In this document: in pieces, positions 41,414 to 49,785 of the stretch
Layout: every line of letters starts with the position of its first letter
How positions within the stretch are numbered: position 1 is the stretch's first letter
Source of the DNA: Kibdelosporangium philippinense
Lineage (GTDB): Bacteria; Actinomycetota; Actinomycetes; Mycobacteriales; Pseudonocardiaceae
NCBI RefSeq assembly: GCF_021390435.2
Contig: NZ_JAJVCN010000002.1
Location: 1,922,001 to 1,986,000 of the forward strand
DNA length: 64,000 nucleotides
Direction: 5' to 3'
Notes under the pieces: generated by a model
Told to the model about the DNA's origin: nothing
Databases searched by the model: none
The model's input: only the letters and a program-made list of their open reading frames with translations
Made by a program: the position numbers and the translations under genes

Positions 41414-42466
41414 TCAGATGGGGTAGGCGTGGGTTTCGGTCGCTTTGACCGTGACCCACACCTGCAGCCCCGGGCTCAGTGACAGCTCCGCGACCGCTGC
41501 CGTGGTCACGTCGGCCAGCAGGTCCGGCGTCCCGGTCAACCGGACGCGCACGGTGTCGGCGTGTTGCTCGATCCCGGCCACTTCAGCGAGCCACGTGTTG
41601 CGGGGACTGCCCTCCGGTTTGTTCTTGTGCAGGCTCACTGCGGTCGGCGGGAACGTCACGAACACCGCGCCGTCCATGGGGTGCGCGGTGGTGAGAACGC
41701 CGCCGTCATCGAGTTTGATGGTCACGCCGTTGGCCACACCGCGATACAGATTGAGCCCGACGAGGGCCGCGATGTAATCGGTCCGCGGCCGTCTGGCGAT
41801 CTCGGCGGGCGTGCCCGCCTGCACGACGGCCCCGTTCTCCACGACAAGCAATTGGTCGGCCAACACCATGGCGTCCAACGGATCGTGCGTGACCAACACG
41901 GTCGCGCCCTTGTACTCATCCAGGTGTTTACGCAGCTGTGCCCGGATCTGGATGCGTGTCGCGGCATCCAACGCGGCCAGGGGCTCATCGAGCAGCAACA
42001 GGTCCGGCCGAATGGCCAGTGCTCGTGCGAGCGCGACCCGTTGGGCCTGTCCGCCGGACAACTGCCGAGGCTTGTTGCGCGCCTGTTGCGCCAGACCGAC
42101 GCGGTCAAGCCATTCTGCGGCTTCCGCGTTCGCCTCATGCTTGCGCATACCGCGCGCCCGCAGGCCGAACGCGACGTTGTCCAAAGCGGACAGATGCGCG
42201 AACAGCAGGTAGTCCTGGAACACGACGCCGATCGACCGCCGCTCCGGTGGCTCGAACACGTTTCGTTCCGGATCGTCGAGTGTCCGGTCGTTCAACTCGA
42301 CGACCCCGCCCGTCAACGGTCGTAGCCCTGCCAACGCCCGAAGCGCCGTACTTTTCCCAGCTCCATTGGGGCCGAGGAGCGCCAACGTCGTGCCGGGCGG
42401 AACCTCGACCTCTGCAGCCAAAGTGAACGATCCTATGTGGACTTGCAAGTTCGCCTGCAAAGTCAT
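41414..42466 (-). CDS. modC: molybdate ABC transporter ATPase
   Basis: A 350-residue ATPase. ATG 42466 overlaps the modB stop in ATGA; an ATG 18 bp upstream is less likely. Walker A GPNGAGKS (about residues 33-40), signature LSGGQAQRVALARAL and Walker B LLLLDEPLAALDA are visible, then the D-loop and the switch His in VTHDPLDA. The C-terminal domain (about 230-350) is of mop/TOBE type, with VAGIEQHADTVRVRLTG, which in ModC binds molybdate. It energises the ModB channel. It is the last gene of the operon. Confidence 0.9.
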   Translation of the reverse strand: MTLQANLQVHIGSFTLAAEVEVPPGTTLALLGPNGAGKSTALRALAGLRPLTGGVVELNDRTLDDPERNVFEPPERRSIGVVFQDYLLFAHLSALDNVAFGLRARGMRKHEANAEAAEWLDRVGLAQQARNKPRQLSGGQAQRVALARALAIRPDLLLLDEPLAALDAATRIQIRAQLRKHLDEYKGATVLVTHDPLDAMVLADQLLVVENGAVVQAGTPAEIARRPRTDYIAALVGLNLYRGVANGVTIKLDDGGVLTTAHPMDGAVFVTFPPTAVSLHKNKPEGSPRNTWLAEVAGIEQHADTVRVRLTGTPDLLADVTTAAVAELSLSPGLQVWVTVKATETHAYPI

Positions 42467-43257
42467 GCGCGCGTTCCGATCCATCGGTCGCGCAGGCTGA
42501 CCAGGATCGCGATGGACACGACCAGCAGCACGAGACTCAACACGGTAGCGCTGTCCGGGTCCTGTTCCAGCGCCAGATAAACGGCCAACGGCATGGTTTG
42601 CGTGGTGCCCGGATAGTTGCCTGCGAACGTGATCGTCGCGCCGAACTCACCAAGCGCGCGAGCCCAACACAGAACTGCCCCCGCGGCGATACCAGGAGCC
42701 ACCGTCGGCAGGGTGACGCGCCGGAACGCCGTCCATCTGGAAGCGCCGAGGGTCGCGGCGGCCTCCTCGAACCGAGGATCGGCGCCACGCAACGCGCCTT
42801 CGACCGCGATCACGAGAAACGGCATCGCCACGAAGGCTTCCGCGACGATCACACCCGTTGTCGTGAACGGAAGCGAAAACCCGAACCACGAATCCAAGTA
42901 CTGGCCGATCACGCCACGCCGTCCGAACACCAGCAGCAGCGCCACACCACCGACCACCGGCGGCAACACCAGCGGCACAGTGACGAAGGCGCGCGCGATG
43001 CGCCTGCCCGGAAGCTCAGTCCGTGCGAGCATCCACGCCAGCGGCACGCCCAGCACCAGGCAGATGAGCGTCGCGATCGTGGCGCAGATCAACGACAGCC
43101 GCAGCGCCTCGCCGACCTCGGCGGTGCTCAACTGGTCGATCAACGTCGACCACGGCGTCCTGATGACCAGCCCGATCAGCGGGAGCACCAGGAACGCCAG
43201 GCCGAGCAGCGCGGGAACGATCAGGACGACCGGAACCCGCGCTCGAACCGCTCTCAT
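42463..43257 (-). CDS. modB: molybdate ABC transporter permease
   Basis: A 264-residue permease with six predicted transmembrane helices (first: VVLIVPALLGLAFLVLPLIGLVI). The cytoplasmic EAA loop is seen as EEAAATLGASRWTAFRRVTLP, the site contacting ModC. Gene order modA-modB-modC on the minus strand with a 17-bp gap to modA and overlap with modC. It forms the membrane channel for molybdate; tungstate is a possible alternative. Confidence 0.9.
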   Translation of the reverse strand: MRAVRARVPVVLIVPALLGLAFLVLPLIGLVIRTPWSTLIDQLSTAEVGEALRLSLICATIATLICLVLGVPLAWMLARTELPGRRIARAFVTVPLVLPPVVGGVALLLVFGRRGVIGQYLDSWFGFSLPFTTTGVIVAEAFVAMPFLVIAVEGALRGADPRFEEAAATLGASRWTAFRRVTLPTVAPGIAAGAVLCWARALGEFGATITFAGNYPGTTQTMPLAVYLALEQDPDSATVLSLVLLVVSIAILVSLRDRWIGTRA

Positions 43258-43274
43258 GTTGTTCAGTGTGGCTT

Positions 43275-44054
43275 CTATGGGACGTCAAAGCCTGCCTTGG
43301 TCAGCACGTCGCGTCCCGCGGGCGACAGCACATAGTCCATGAAGGCCTTGGCGCCCGTCGCGTTCGGCGCCTTGGTCAGCGTCACGATCGGGTAGTCGTT
43401 GATCGCCTGCGCGGCCTCCGGGAAGTCGACGCCGTCGACATCATTGGCCGCGGCGGAGACGTCAGTCTTGTAGACCAGGGCAGCGTCGACCTCGCCGAGC
43501 CGGACCTTGGTCAATGTGGCCTTGACGTCCTGTTCCAGCGTGACCGGCTTGGGCGTCAGCTTCGCGGCCTCGAACGCCTTCTTCGCCGCCGCGCCACACG
43601 GCACCTGCTCGGCGCACAACGCGAGCTTGACCTCGGGCTTGACGAGGTCCGCGAGGGACGCGATCTTCAGCGGGTTGCCCTTGCCGACCGCGATCTGCAG
43701 CTTGTTGCGCACGAAAGTGACCGGGCCGGTCGCCGCGCCGGTGTCGGTGACCTGCTTCATGTTCGTCGGGCTGGCCGAGGCGAACACGTCGGCCGGCGCG
43801 CCCTGGTCGATCTGCTGCGCCAGTGCCGAGCTGCCGCCGAAGTTGAACTTGACCTTCGTGCCGGGGTTGGCGGCCTGGAAGTCCTTGCCGATCTGGGTGA
43901 ACGTCTCGGTCAGCGACGCGGCCGCGAACACGGTGACCTCACCGGTGATCGACTGGCTCGCATTCGATGGCGGAGGGGTGGCTGCTGGTTGGGTTGGGGT
44001 GGCGCACCCGACGAGCAGGAGCGGAGCCACAAGCGCGGCCGCAAGCTTCTTCAC
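43275..44054 (-). CDS. modA: molybdate-binding lipoprotein
   Basis: A 259-residue solute-binding lipoprotein. GTG 44054 is chosen because GGAGGA lies seven bases upstream and it directly gives a signal peptide with a lipobox ending LLLVGC (Cys17); a longer start at 44087 would be abnormal. Family marks: VTVFAAASLTETFTQIG, FGGSSALAQQIDQGAPADVF and a region around ALVYKTDVSAA. These fit ModA proteins that bind molybdate between two lobes. It heads modABC. Its promoter region is shared with the divergent ABC-F gene, 180 bp between starts. Confidence 0.9.
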   Translation of the reverse strand: MKKLAAALVAPLLLVGCATPTQPAATPPPSNASQSITGEVTVFAAASLTETFTQIGKDFQAANPGTKVKFNFGGSSALAQQIDQGAPADVFASASPTNMKQVTDTGAATGPVTFVRNKLQIAVGKGNPLKIASLADLVKPEVKLALCAEQVPCGAAAKKAFEAAKLTPKPVTLEQDVKATLTKVRLGEVDAALVYKTDVSAAANDVDGVDFPEAAQAINDYPIVTLTKAPNATGAKAFMDYVLSPAGRDVLTKAGFDVP

Positions 44055-44150
44055 GATCGTCCTCCGTATCTGCGGAACCAAGCGCAATCTACGTCAGCAT
44101 CTGCGGAGAACCAATAATCGTTTGCGGACCTTGCTAGCGTCGTAATCATC

Positions 44151-44206
44151 ATGGACATCTGACATCGCCACCCCGTCCGCGCCCGAGGCATGCTGCCCGG
44201 CGGACG
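44151..44206 (+). promoter_or_regulatory. possible attenuation leader of the ABC-F gene
   Basis: Upstream of the ABC-F start is a mini-ORF ATG GAC ATC TGA (44151-44162) followed at once by a hairpin CGTCCGC (44174-44180)/GCGGACG (44200-44206). ABC-F antibiotic-resistance genes are often controlled by ribosome stalling on short leaders before a hairpin. There are only three codons here, so the case is weak. Confidence 0.3.
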
Positions 44207-44234
44207 TCCAACCGAGTTTCTCTGGCGGTGTGCG

Positions 44235-45194
44235 ATGTCTACCTCCCTCTATTTGTCTGCGCGTGACCTGAACAAGGTCTATGGCGACCGACGAGTTCTC
44301 GACAGCGTCTCGCTGACCGCGTCCCCTGGGCAGCGCCTCGGGCTGGTCGGTGAGAACGGCGTCGGCAAGTCGACTTTGCTGAAATTGCTCGCCGGTCTTG
44401 CCGAACCGGACGCTGGCGAGATCCTCCGGCCGGCGGACTGTGGGTTCCTGGCCCAGGAGCTGCCGTACGCCCTGAATCTGTCCGTCGGCGAGGTCGTCGA
44501 AAGCGCACTGGCCGAGATCCGCGACGCCGACCGGCGCCTTGGCGAGCTCAGTACCAGGCTGGACGATCCCGCGGCGCTCGCCGAGTACGGCGAGGTGCTG
44601 GAGTGGGCGCAGGCCCACGACATCTGGGACGCCGACCGGCGCGCGGCGCTCGTCATCGAGGGCCTCGGGTTGGCTGGTGTCGGCTACGACCGGATGCTGG
44701 GTTCGTTGTCCGGCGGCCAACGGTCCAGGCTGGGCCTCGCGGCCTTGCTGATCAGGCAACCGCAGGCGTTGCTGCTGGATGAGCCCACCAACCACCTCGA
44801 CGACGAGGCCATGGCCTTCCTGGAGAGCCGCCTGACGCGACTGCCCGGCGTGGTCGTGGTCGCGTCGCACGACCGGGTGTTCCTCGACGCGGTCTGCACG
44901 TCGATCGTCGACCTCGACCCGGCACGCGGCGGGATCACGTCGTACGGTGGCGCGTACACCGACTACCTCGACGCCAAGCGCGCCGAGCGCGCACGTTGGG
45001 AGCAGCAGTACGAGACCGAGCAGGACGAACTGAAGCACCTCAAGCACTCCGTGGCGGTGACCGCTCGCGGGGTCGCGCACAACCGGGCGCCCCGGGACAA
45101 CGACAAGATGGGCTACAACTATCCACGCACTGCTCTGACCAGCCACTATGGAGTTTGTGATCTTGTTGGGCCGTCCTCAGGCCGCGCTAGCTAG
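44235..45194 (+). pseudogene. ABC-F ATPase, truncated at about 310 residues
   Basis: ATG 44235. The first ATP-binding domain is complete: Walker A GENGVGKS (about residues 38-45), signature LSGGQRSRLGLAALL, Walker B ALLLDEPTNHLDD. Then comes the linker helix with ERARWEQQYETEQDELKHLK and the family motif RAPRDNDKMGYNY near 290-296. After this the sequence loses all ABC-F character (PRTALTSHYG and on) and stops 70 bp later. Intact ABC-F proteins have about 530-560 residues with a second ATPase domain. The gene is thus cut by a deletion and an IS1182-type insertion begins right at the stop. ABC-F proteins protect ribosomes from antibiotics. Confidence 0.85.
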
Positions 45195-45365
45195 CTAGGA
45201 GGCCGCTGAATTAGGGTGGTTTGCGGGTTGGTTGTCACCGAGTGATGGCAGGCGAGGACCTGGGCCTTGCTGATTCATGGGCGATGCTGGGCGTTCAGGG
45301 AGCCCAGGGCGGTTGCTCGACGAGGTTCACAACTCCCAAGACTGGGGGTTGGGCCGTGGTTTCCC

Positions 45366-47015
45366 TCAGGTAGCCAGGGTCCAAGCGCCCGCCGTATGGG
45401 TCAGGCCGCGACCGATGAGGTTGCGGAGGTTCAAGGCTGCGGTGCGGCGTTTGAGCCAGGCGTTGTTCTTGCCGGTGCCTAGATATCGGAGTTTGAGACG
45501 TCGGCCACCGCGGCTGGCGATCTGGGAGATGACCCGTTCCACGTTGGGGCGGAACGTCCTGTAGCTCTCGCGCAGTTCGGGCTTGTCCGCCCAGTCGCGT
45601 CGGGCTTGGCGCAGCAGGTCATCTCGTGGGTGCAGAACGATTTTACGGCCGGTCTTGGACGTGGTGCACTGTGCACGCAGTGAGCAGGCACGACAGAGAG
45701 CGCCAAAGGTGGCGACCCGGGTCCGGCTGATCGGGCGGGTGATGTCGTTGGGGCAGGTGACCGTGCCCGCTTGCTCGTCCACGGTGAAGTCGTCCACGGT
45801 GAAGTCGTCCACGGTGAAGTCGTCCACGGTGAAGTCGTCCACGGTGAATCCGCCCTCGACCGGAGCCCGCAGCGGCTTGGGCTTGATCACCGCCTCATGC
45901 CCGGCATCGTCGATCCCACCGCGTAGATCCCCTGTGCCATAGGCGGAATCGCCGTACCACGCGCGCTTGCCGTCCTCGGCGTCGAGGAACTCCTCGGCCA
46001 CAGCGGGGTCGGAGTTCTCCGTGCCGGCGGCCGTGGTCACCTTCTCGTCGGTGACGATCCCGGTCTCGGGCTCGGCCGCCACGTGCGCCCGATACCCGTC
46101 CCGCCGGTTCTCCGGGGACTTGCGGGTATGCCGCGCATCCGGATCCACTGTGGACACCACCCGGTCCGGGGCGACCTTGCGGGCGATCCGCCACCGCCCA
46201 TCAGTGCCGTCACTGCCCTCGGCGGGCTCGGCATCCTGACCGGCGACCAACGCCAGCAACGCCAACGCGAACTCCGCGTCGCCTTCCAGTTCGGTATCGG
46301 CCAGCGCCGCCACCAGCGCGTTCGCATCGTTGACCAGCGCGGAGACCAGCGCGTCCCTGGCGGCCGGGTCGTCCCAGTCGATCCTCGGCTTGTCCGGCCG
46401 ACTGTAGTCATGGCCGGTACACACCTTCGCGATCTGCCCCGCCGCGCCGGGCACCTGCCGATCCACCCGCCGGATCGCCGAGATCAGCTGGGTGATGGTG
46501 TCCTGGGTGGCGACCGCGTCGGCCAGGATCGTGGAATCCACCGCCCGCTTGCGGCGGCCACGCAGGATCCCGGTCTCCTCGACGACCGTGCGCACCGCGT
46601 CGTTGATCCGATGCGGCCGCCCCGAGGTGGCCAGTCGTTTGCGCCAGTACACCAGCGTCGAGGGGTCGAATCCCTTGTCGTCCAATGCCATCCCGGTCGC
46701 GACCTTCCACCGCAGGTCACACCGGGCCGCCTCAGCGGTCTCCCGATCCGAGAGATCATGCAGGGTCTGCAACACCAGGATGGAGGCCATCACCGACGCC
46801 GGGATCGAGGGCCGTCCCTTGCCCGAGGGGAACAGATCCTCGAACTCTCCATCGGGGAACAGATTCCGGCGATGCCCGGCCAGGAACGCGAACATGCTCC
46901 CCGCCGGGACCAGATGACCGACCAGCGCCTCCGCGTCCAGCAGCTCCCGATCACCACGCTCCACACCCTGCATGAAACGATTCTCCCAGCTCAAACCCAC
47001 ATCCTGGGGCGACAC
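45366..47015 (-). CDS. IS1182-family transposase with FTVDD repeats
   Basis: A 549-residue IS1182-type transposase. Typical blocks: an N-terminal region with GRPSIPASVMASILVLQ and LSDRETAEAARCDLRWKVATG, the catalytic core with KRAVDSTILADAV (first Asp), RAWYGDSAYGTGD (second Asp) and a Cys-rich segment LCRACSLRAQC followed by a conserved PELRESYRTFRPNVERVIS region. Between them is an unusual run of five FTVDD units encoded by a 15-bp tandem repeat. The frame stays open through the repeats. It may be active; the repeats fall in a non-catalytic linker. Confidence 0.9.
   Translation of the reverse strand: MSPQDVGLSWENRFMQGVERGDRELLDAEALVGHLVPAGSMFAFLAGHRRNLFPDGEFEDLFPSGKGRPSIPASVMASILVLQTLHDLSDRETAEAARCDLRWKVATGMALDDKGFDPSTLVYWRKRLATSGRPHRINDAVRTVVEETGILRGRRKRAVDSTILADAVATQDTITQLISAIRRVDRQVPGAAGQIAKVCTGHDYSRPDKPRIDWDDPAARDALVSALVNDANALVAALADTELEGDAEFALALLALVAGQDAEPAEGSDGTDGRWRIARKVAPDRVVSTVDPDARHTRKSPENRRDGYRAHVAAEPETGIVTDEKVTTAAGTENSDPAVAEEFLDAEDGKRAWYGDSAYGTGDLRGGIDDAGHEAVIKPKPLRAPVEGGFTVDDFTVDDFTVDDFTVDDFTVDEQAGTVTCPNDITRPISRTRVATFGALCRACSLRAQCTTSKTGRKIVLHPRDDLLRQARRDWADKPELRESYRTFRPNVERVISQIASRGGRRLKLRYLGTGKNNAWLKRRTAALNLRNLIGRGLTHTAGAWTLAT
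45775..45849. repeat. five tandem 15-bp units inside the transposase gene
   Basis: The unit TCGTCCACGGTGAAG recurs about five times without interruption (the last copy ends with a variant base pair). Because the unit is a multiple of three, copy-number change adds or removes FTVDD pentapeptides without breaking the frame. Confidence 0.9.
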
Positions 47016-47041
47016 GCCGATTATTCAGCGGCCTCCTAGAG

Positions 47042-47251
47042 GCAAAGCTGGCGAAACTGCCGAAGATCGTCATGCCCGCGGTGACGTTGGACGGCGCGTC
47101 GGACGGCAGCAGTCCGCCGACCGATGGAACGGCGTCAGCGAAGTTCTACACGGGCCGTCGCGTGCATCACGTGGTGCCCAGGGCAGGCCACAACTTGCCG
47201 CAGGAGACGCCGAAGGCCTTCGTCAACGCGGTTCTGGAAGTCGCTCGGTAG
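47042..47251 (+). pseudogene. alpha/beta-hydrolase, C-terminal remnant
   Basis: A 69-codon open stretch without a start, running from the IS edge to TAG 47249. It translates to PKIVMPAVTLDGASDGSSPP, then YTGRRVHHVVPRAGHNLPQE and ends FVNAVLEVAR. This is the end of an alpha/beta-hydrolase: the acidic residue strand (LDGASDG) and the catalytic His in GAGHNLP context (here RAGHNLPQE) are evident. The 5' part, with the nucleophile, is missing. Together with the truncated ABC-F gene it shows that DNA between the two genes was lost. Confidence 0.8.
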
Positions 47252-47284
47252 GCCACCGATGGTACGTGCTCAAGCTTCCCGTGG

Positions 47285-48157
47285 TCAGCGGCCTATTTCG
47301 GCCAGCGTGCGGGTGACGTTCTGCTCGGCGATGTCCTGCATGGCGTCCTGGCCGGGGAAGTCGGTGCCGACCAGGCTCATCGGTCCGGCGATGAGCGACA
47401 GGGTCAACGCGAGCCGGTACAACCGAAGCCGGTCGATATCGAGGCCATCGGTCTGGAAATGCGAGTAGTCCGGCCCGAAGCGCAGCGCGAGGACGTCGTG
47501 CTCCCACTCGATGTCGAAGTACATCGCGCCTTCGATGTCGATCAGCACCGGCTCACCGGACGCGGTGGCGAGGACATGATCCGGCCCGAGCTCGGCGTGG
47601 ATCAAGCCGTACTCGGCCCGAGCCCGCACGGCCGCGCGGCGAGAAGTCAGCTCGTTGGCTAGTTCGTACCGCACAGCCGCGATTTCCTCGACTTGGTGTG
47701 CGGCATCCGACAGATGCGAAAACGCGCGCCGCACGATGATGTCCTCGACAAGCGAGTCCGGCTGAAGTCCCTGCCTGCCGAAGCGGTCGCTGCGGCGCTC
47801 ATGCATCGCCCGGACCATCGAACCCAACCGCGCCAGCGCGGGTTGATCGAGCGACCCACCCGAGATGTCCTCGACCAAGATCGTGTCGCCGCGCCGCTCG
47901 ATGATCTCCGGCACCCGTACACCAGCCGCGACCAATTCGGCGTGTGCATGCACGAACAGATCGGCGCCAGAGGCGTGCGCGAACAAGTCGTCGGAACGCT
48001 GCTGCGGCCAATACGTCTTGTCCCACACGTACGAGACGCACGTCGAACCGTCCCGCAGAACCAGCCGTTTCACCGTCTTGGTCGTACCGCCGAGTAACTC
48101 GACTTCGGAGATCACGTCCACAGTTCGGAAGGTAGTCACATCGAGCGGTCGGTACAT
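47285..48157 (-). CDS. APH-like phosphotransferase/kinase
   Basis: A 290-residue protein of the APH/protein-kinase-like fold. The catalytic loop LIHAELGPDHVLA resembles H-x-D/E-x-x-x-x-N but with Glu (HAELGPDH) where APH enzymes have H-G-D-x-x-x-x-N; LIDIEGAMYFDIEWEHDV corresponds to the metal-binding D-x-E/D region. Substitution of the catalytic Asp by Glu and of the Asn by His leaves its activity in doubt. ATG 48157 is only 8 bp from the divergent kinase gene start. Function unknown; self-protection against aminoglycosides is only one option. Confidence 0.65.
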   Translation of the reverse strand: MYRPLDVTTFRTVDVISEVELLGGTTKTVKRLVLRDGSTCVSYVWDKTYWPQQRSDDLFAHASGADLFVHAHAELVAAGVRVPEIIERRGDTILVEDISGGSLDQPALARLGSMVRAMHERRSDRFGRQGLQPDSLVEDIIVRRAFSHLSDAAHQVEEIAAVRYELANELTSRRAAVRARAEYGLIHAELGPDHVLATASGEPVLIDIEGAMYFDIEWEHDVLALRFGPDYSHFQTDGLDIDRLRLYRLALTLSLIAGPMSLVGTDFPGQDAMQDIAEQNVTRTLAEIGR

Positions 48158-48158
48158 T
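48153..48158 (+). promoter_or_regulatory. -10 element consistent with a leaderless kinase transcript
   Basis: TACATT (48153-48158) fits the actinobacterial TANNNT -10 element and ends seven bases before GTG 48166, the geometry of leaderless transcripts. The divergent gene starts at 48157, so promoters of both genes must overlap each other's first codons. Confidence 0.45.
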
Positions 48159-48165
48159 GCCTTTT

Positions 48166-49782
48166 GTGACTGAGGGCGAGGGGAGGGTCGTTGCCGGGCG
48201 TTATCGCCTTGCGCAACGGCCGATCGGCCGCGGTGGAATGGGCGTCGTGTGGCGTGCCCACGACGAGTACCTGCACCGCGATGTGGCGATCAAGGAACTC
48301 CGGCTTGGCGAGTCGGCCGACCCCGCTGACTCGGCGGCGGCCGTGCGCAGAATGCTGCGGGAGGCAAGAGCCGCGGCCAAACTCAGGCACCCTGGCATCG
48401 TCACCGTCCACGATGTGGTGATTGAGGACGATCTGCCGTGGATCGTGATGGAGCTGATCGAGGGACGGTCGCTCGCGGACATCCTCGACAACGACGGCCC
48501 GCTGCCGCTCGACCAGGCCGCGCAGGTAGGGATCCAGATCCTGCGTGCGCTCGACGCCGCGCACCAGCGAGGCGTGCTGCACAGGGACGTCAAACCCGCC
48601 AACATCATGCTCGACGGTGAACGCGTTGTGCTGACGGACTTCGGAATCGCGGTCATCGACGGTGCGTCCGCGCTGACCGGCACCGGACAGATGCCGGGCT
48701 CGCCCGAATACATCGCGCCGGAACGAATCGACGGGCACGAGGCAACGCGAGCGGCGGACATGTGGGCTGTCGGCGTGACGCTGTACGCCACGGTCGTCGG
48801 CCGTTCTCCGTTCAAGCGCAAGGACATCCAGAGCACGTTGGCCGCGGCCGCGTCGCGTGACCCGGATCCCGATCCGCGGATTGGCCGGTTGTGGCCGGTC
48901 ATCCAGGGTTTGCTGCGTAAGCAGCCGGCCGAACGGATGGCGGCCAATGACGCGGTCGAGCGGCTCACGACTTTCGCGGGCAGCCTGACTCCGCGGGGCG
49001 GCCTGCCGAGGCCGCCGACCGAAGGCCCTACCTGGGTGGACAACCCGTCTGACCAGGTCACGGTGGTGGCCGAGACCGCGCCGAACACCCGGACCGCGCC
49101 GCCGTTGATGCCGCCACCTGTCTACCGGCAGCCCGTCTCGCCCGCGGACATCACGCTCGATCCGATTTCCATCAGGCCACGCAGGAAAAACCACGGGATC
49201 CTGATCGGCCTGGGTGCCGTGCTGGTGGTGGCGATCGTGGTTGTGGTGGTGGCGTTGACCCAGAAGGATCCGCCAGCGGCACAGCAAAACCAGCCACCGT
49301 CAGCAGCTGCGAGCAGTGCGCCGGCGCTCGTGCCACACCAGGAGACTCTGGGCTTCACGATCAGCGTCCCGGACGGGTGGAAGCGCTCGGAGTCCACGCA
49401 GGGCGACCGCAGTGACGTGCTCTACATCGGCCCGCAGCCCGATCCGCAGGTGGGCGCACCCGAGGTGCAGGTACGGCGGGACACGACCGGCACCACCGCG
49501 CGCCAATACCTGGCCAACAGGCAGGAAAGCGTTCGCACCGACCGTGAGAACATCGACTACAACGGCGACTTGAACGGTGACCAGCTCGAGTACCAGCACG
49601 GTTCCGCAGCGGGACCCGTGCGCTATCACGTTCTGGCCAAGGCTGTCACGGATAACCAGAACCGGCTGTACGTCGTGACGTTCACGCTGCACGCGAACGA
49701 CCAAAAGACGCTGCAGACCGAATGGGACGCCGTGGCACCGGTCGCCACAGCCATTTTCAACAGCTTCAAGTTCACCGCCTGA
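48166..49782 (+). CDS. membrane Ser/Thr protein kinase (PknB-type)
   Basis: A 538-residue kinase. GTG 48166 is preferred; TTG 48157 is nine bases upstream and would overlap the divergent ATG. The kinase domain (about 10-265) is complete: IGRGGMGVVWRA, the Lys in VAIKEL (about 42), HRDVKPANIM (about 140), TDFGIAVID and SPEYIAPE. After a Pro-rich juxtamembrane segment comes one transmembrane helix (GILIGLGAVLVVAIVVVVVAL, about 346-366) and an external domain of about 165 residues (LGFTISVPDGWKRSE), like extracellular sensor domains in Pseudonocardiales kinases. It would phosphorylate Ser/Thr on partners such as the downstream FHA protein's ligands. First gene of the locus. Confidence 0.9.
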   Translation: MTEGEGRVVAGRYRLAQRPIGRGGMGVVWRAHDEYLHRDVAIKELRLGESADPADSAAAVRRMLREARAAAKLRHPGIVTVHDVVIEDDLPWIVMELIEGRSLADILDNDGPLPLDQAAQVGIQILRALDAAHQRGVLHRDVKPANIMLDGERVVLTDFGIAVIDGASALTGTGQMPGSPEYIAPERIDGHEATRAADMWAVGVTLYATVVGRSPFKRKDIQSTLAAAASRDPDPDPRIGRLWPVIQGLLRKQPAERMAANDAVERLTTFAGSLTPRGGLPRPPTEGPTWVDNPSDQVTVVAETAPNTRTAPPLMPPPVYRQPVSPADITLDPISIRPRRKNHGILIGLGAVLVVAIVVVVVALTQKDPPAAQQNQPPSAAASSAPALVPHQETLGFTISVPDGWKRSESTQGDRSDVLYIGPQPDPQVGAPEVQVRRDTTGTTARQYLANRQESVRTDRENIDYNGDLNGDQLEYQHGSAAGPVRYHVLAKAVTDNQNRLYVVTFTLHANDQKTLQTEWDAVAPVATAIFNSFKFTA

Positions 49783-49785
49783 CCT

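Larger units (their letters stand above)
45195..47039 (-). mobile_element. IS1182-family insertion sequence
   Basis: The ends are perfect 17-bp inverted repeats: CTAGGAGGCCGCTGAAT (45195-45211) and its complement ending at 47039. CTAG at both tips may itself be the palindromic 4-bp target site; the left side shows a second CTAG immediately outside. Length about 1,845 bp with one transposase. The IS is flanked by remnants of two unrelated genes, so it marks a deletion. Confidence 0.9.

Noticed and set aside
39792..41459. A 555-codon minus-strand frame over the E2 gene
   Set aside because: Shadow of the E1 beta and E2 genes, which have full catalytic signatures.
45775..45849. CRISPR-like array
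   Set aside because: The repeat is tandem without spacers and lies in frame inside a transposase gene.
47041..47251. Intact small gene from an internal ATG at 47072
   Set aside because: The stretch clearly continues an alpha/beta-hydrolase C-terminus upstream into the IS edge; an internal start would lack the nucleophile and fold core.
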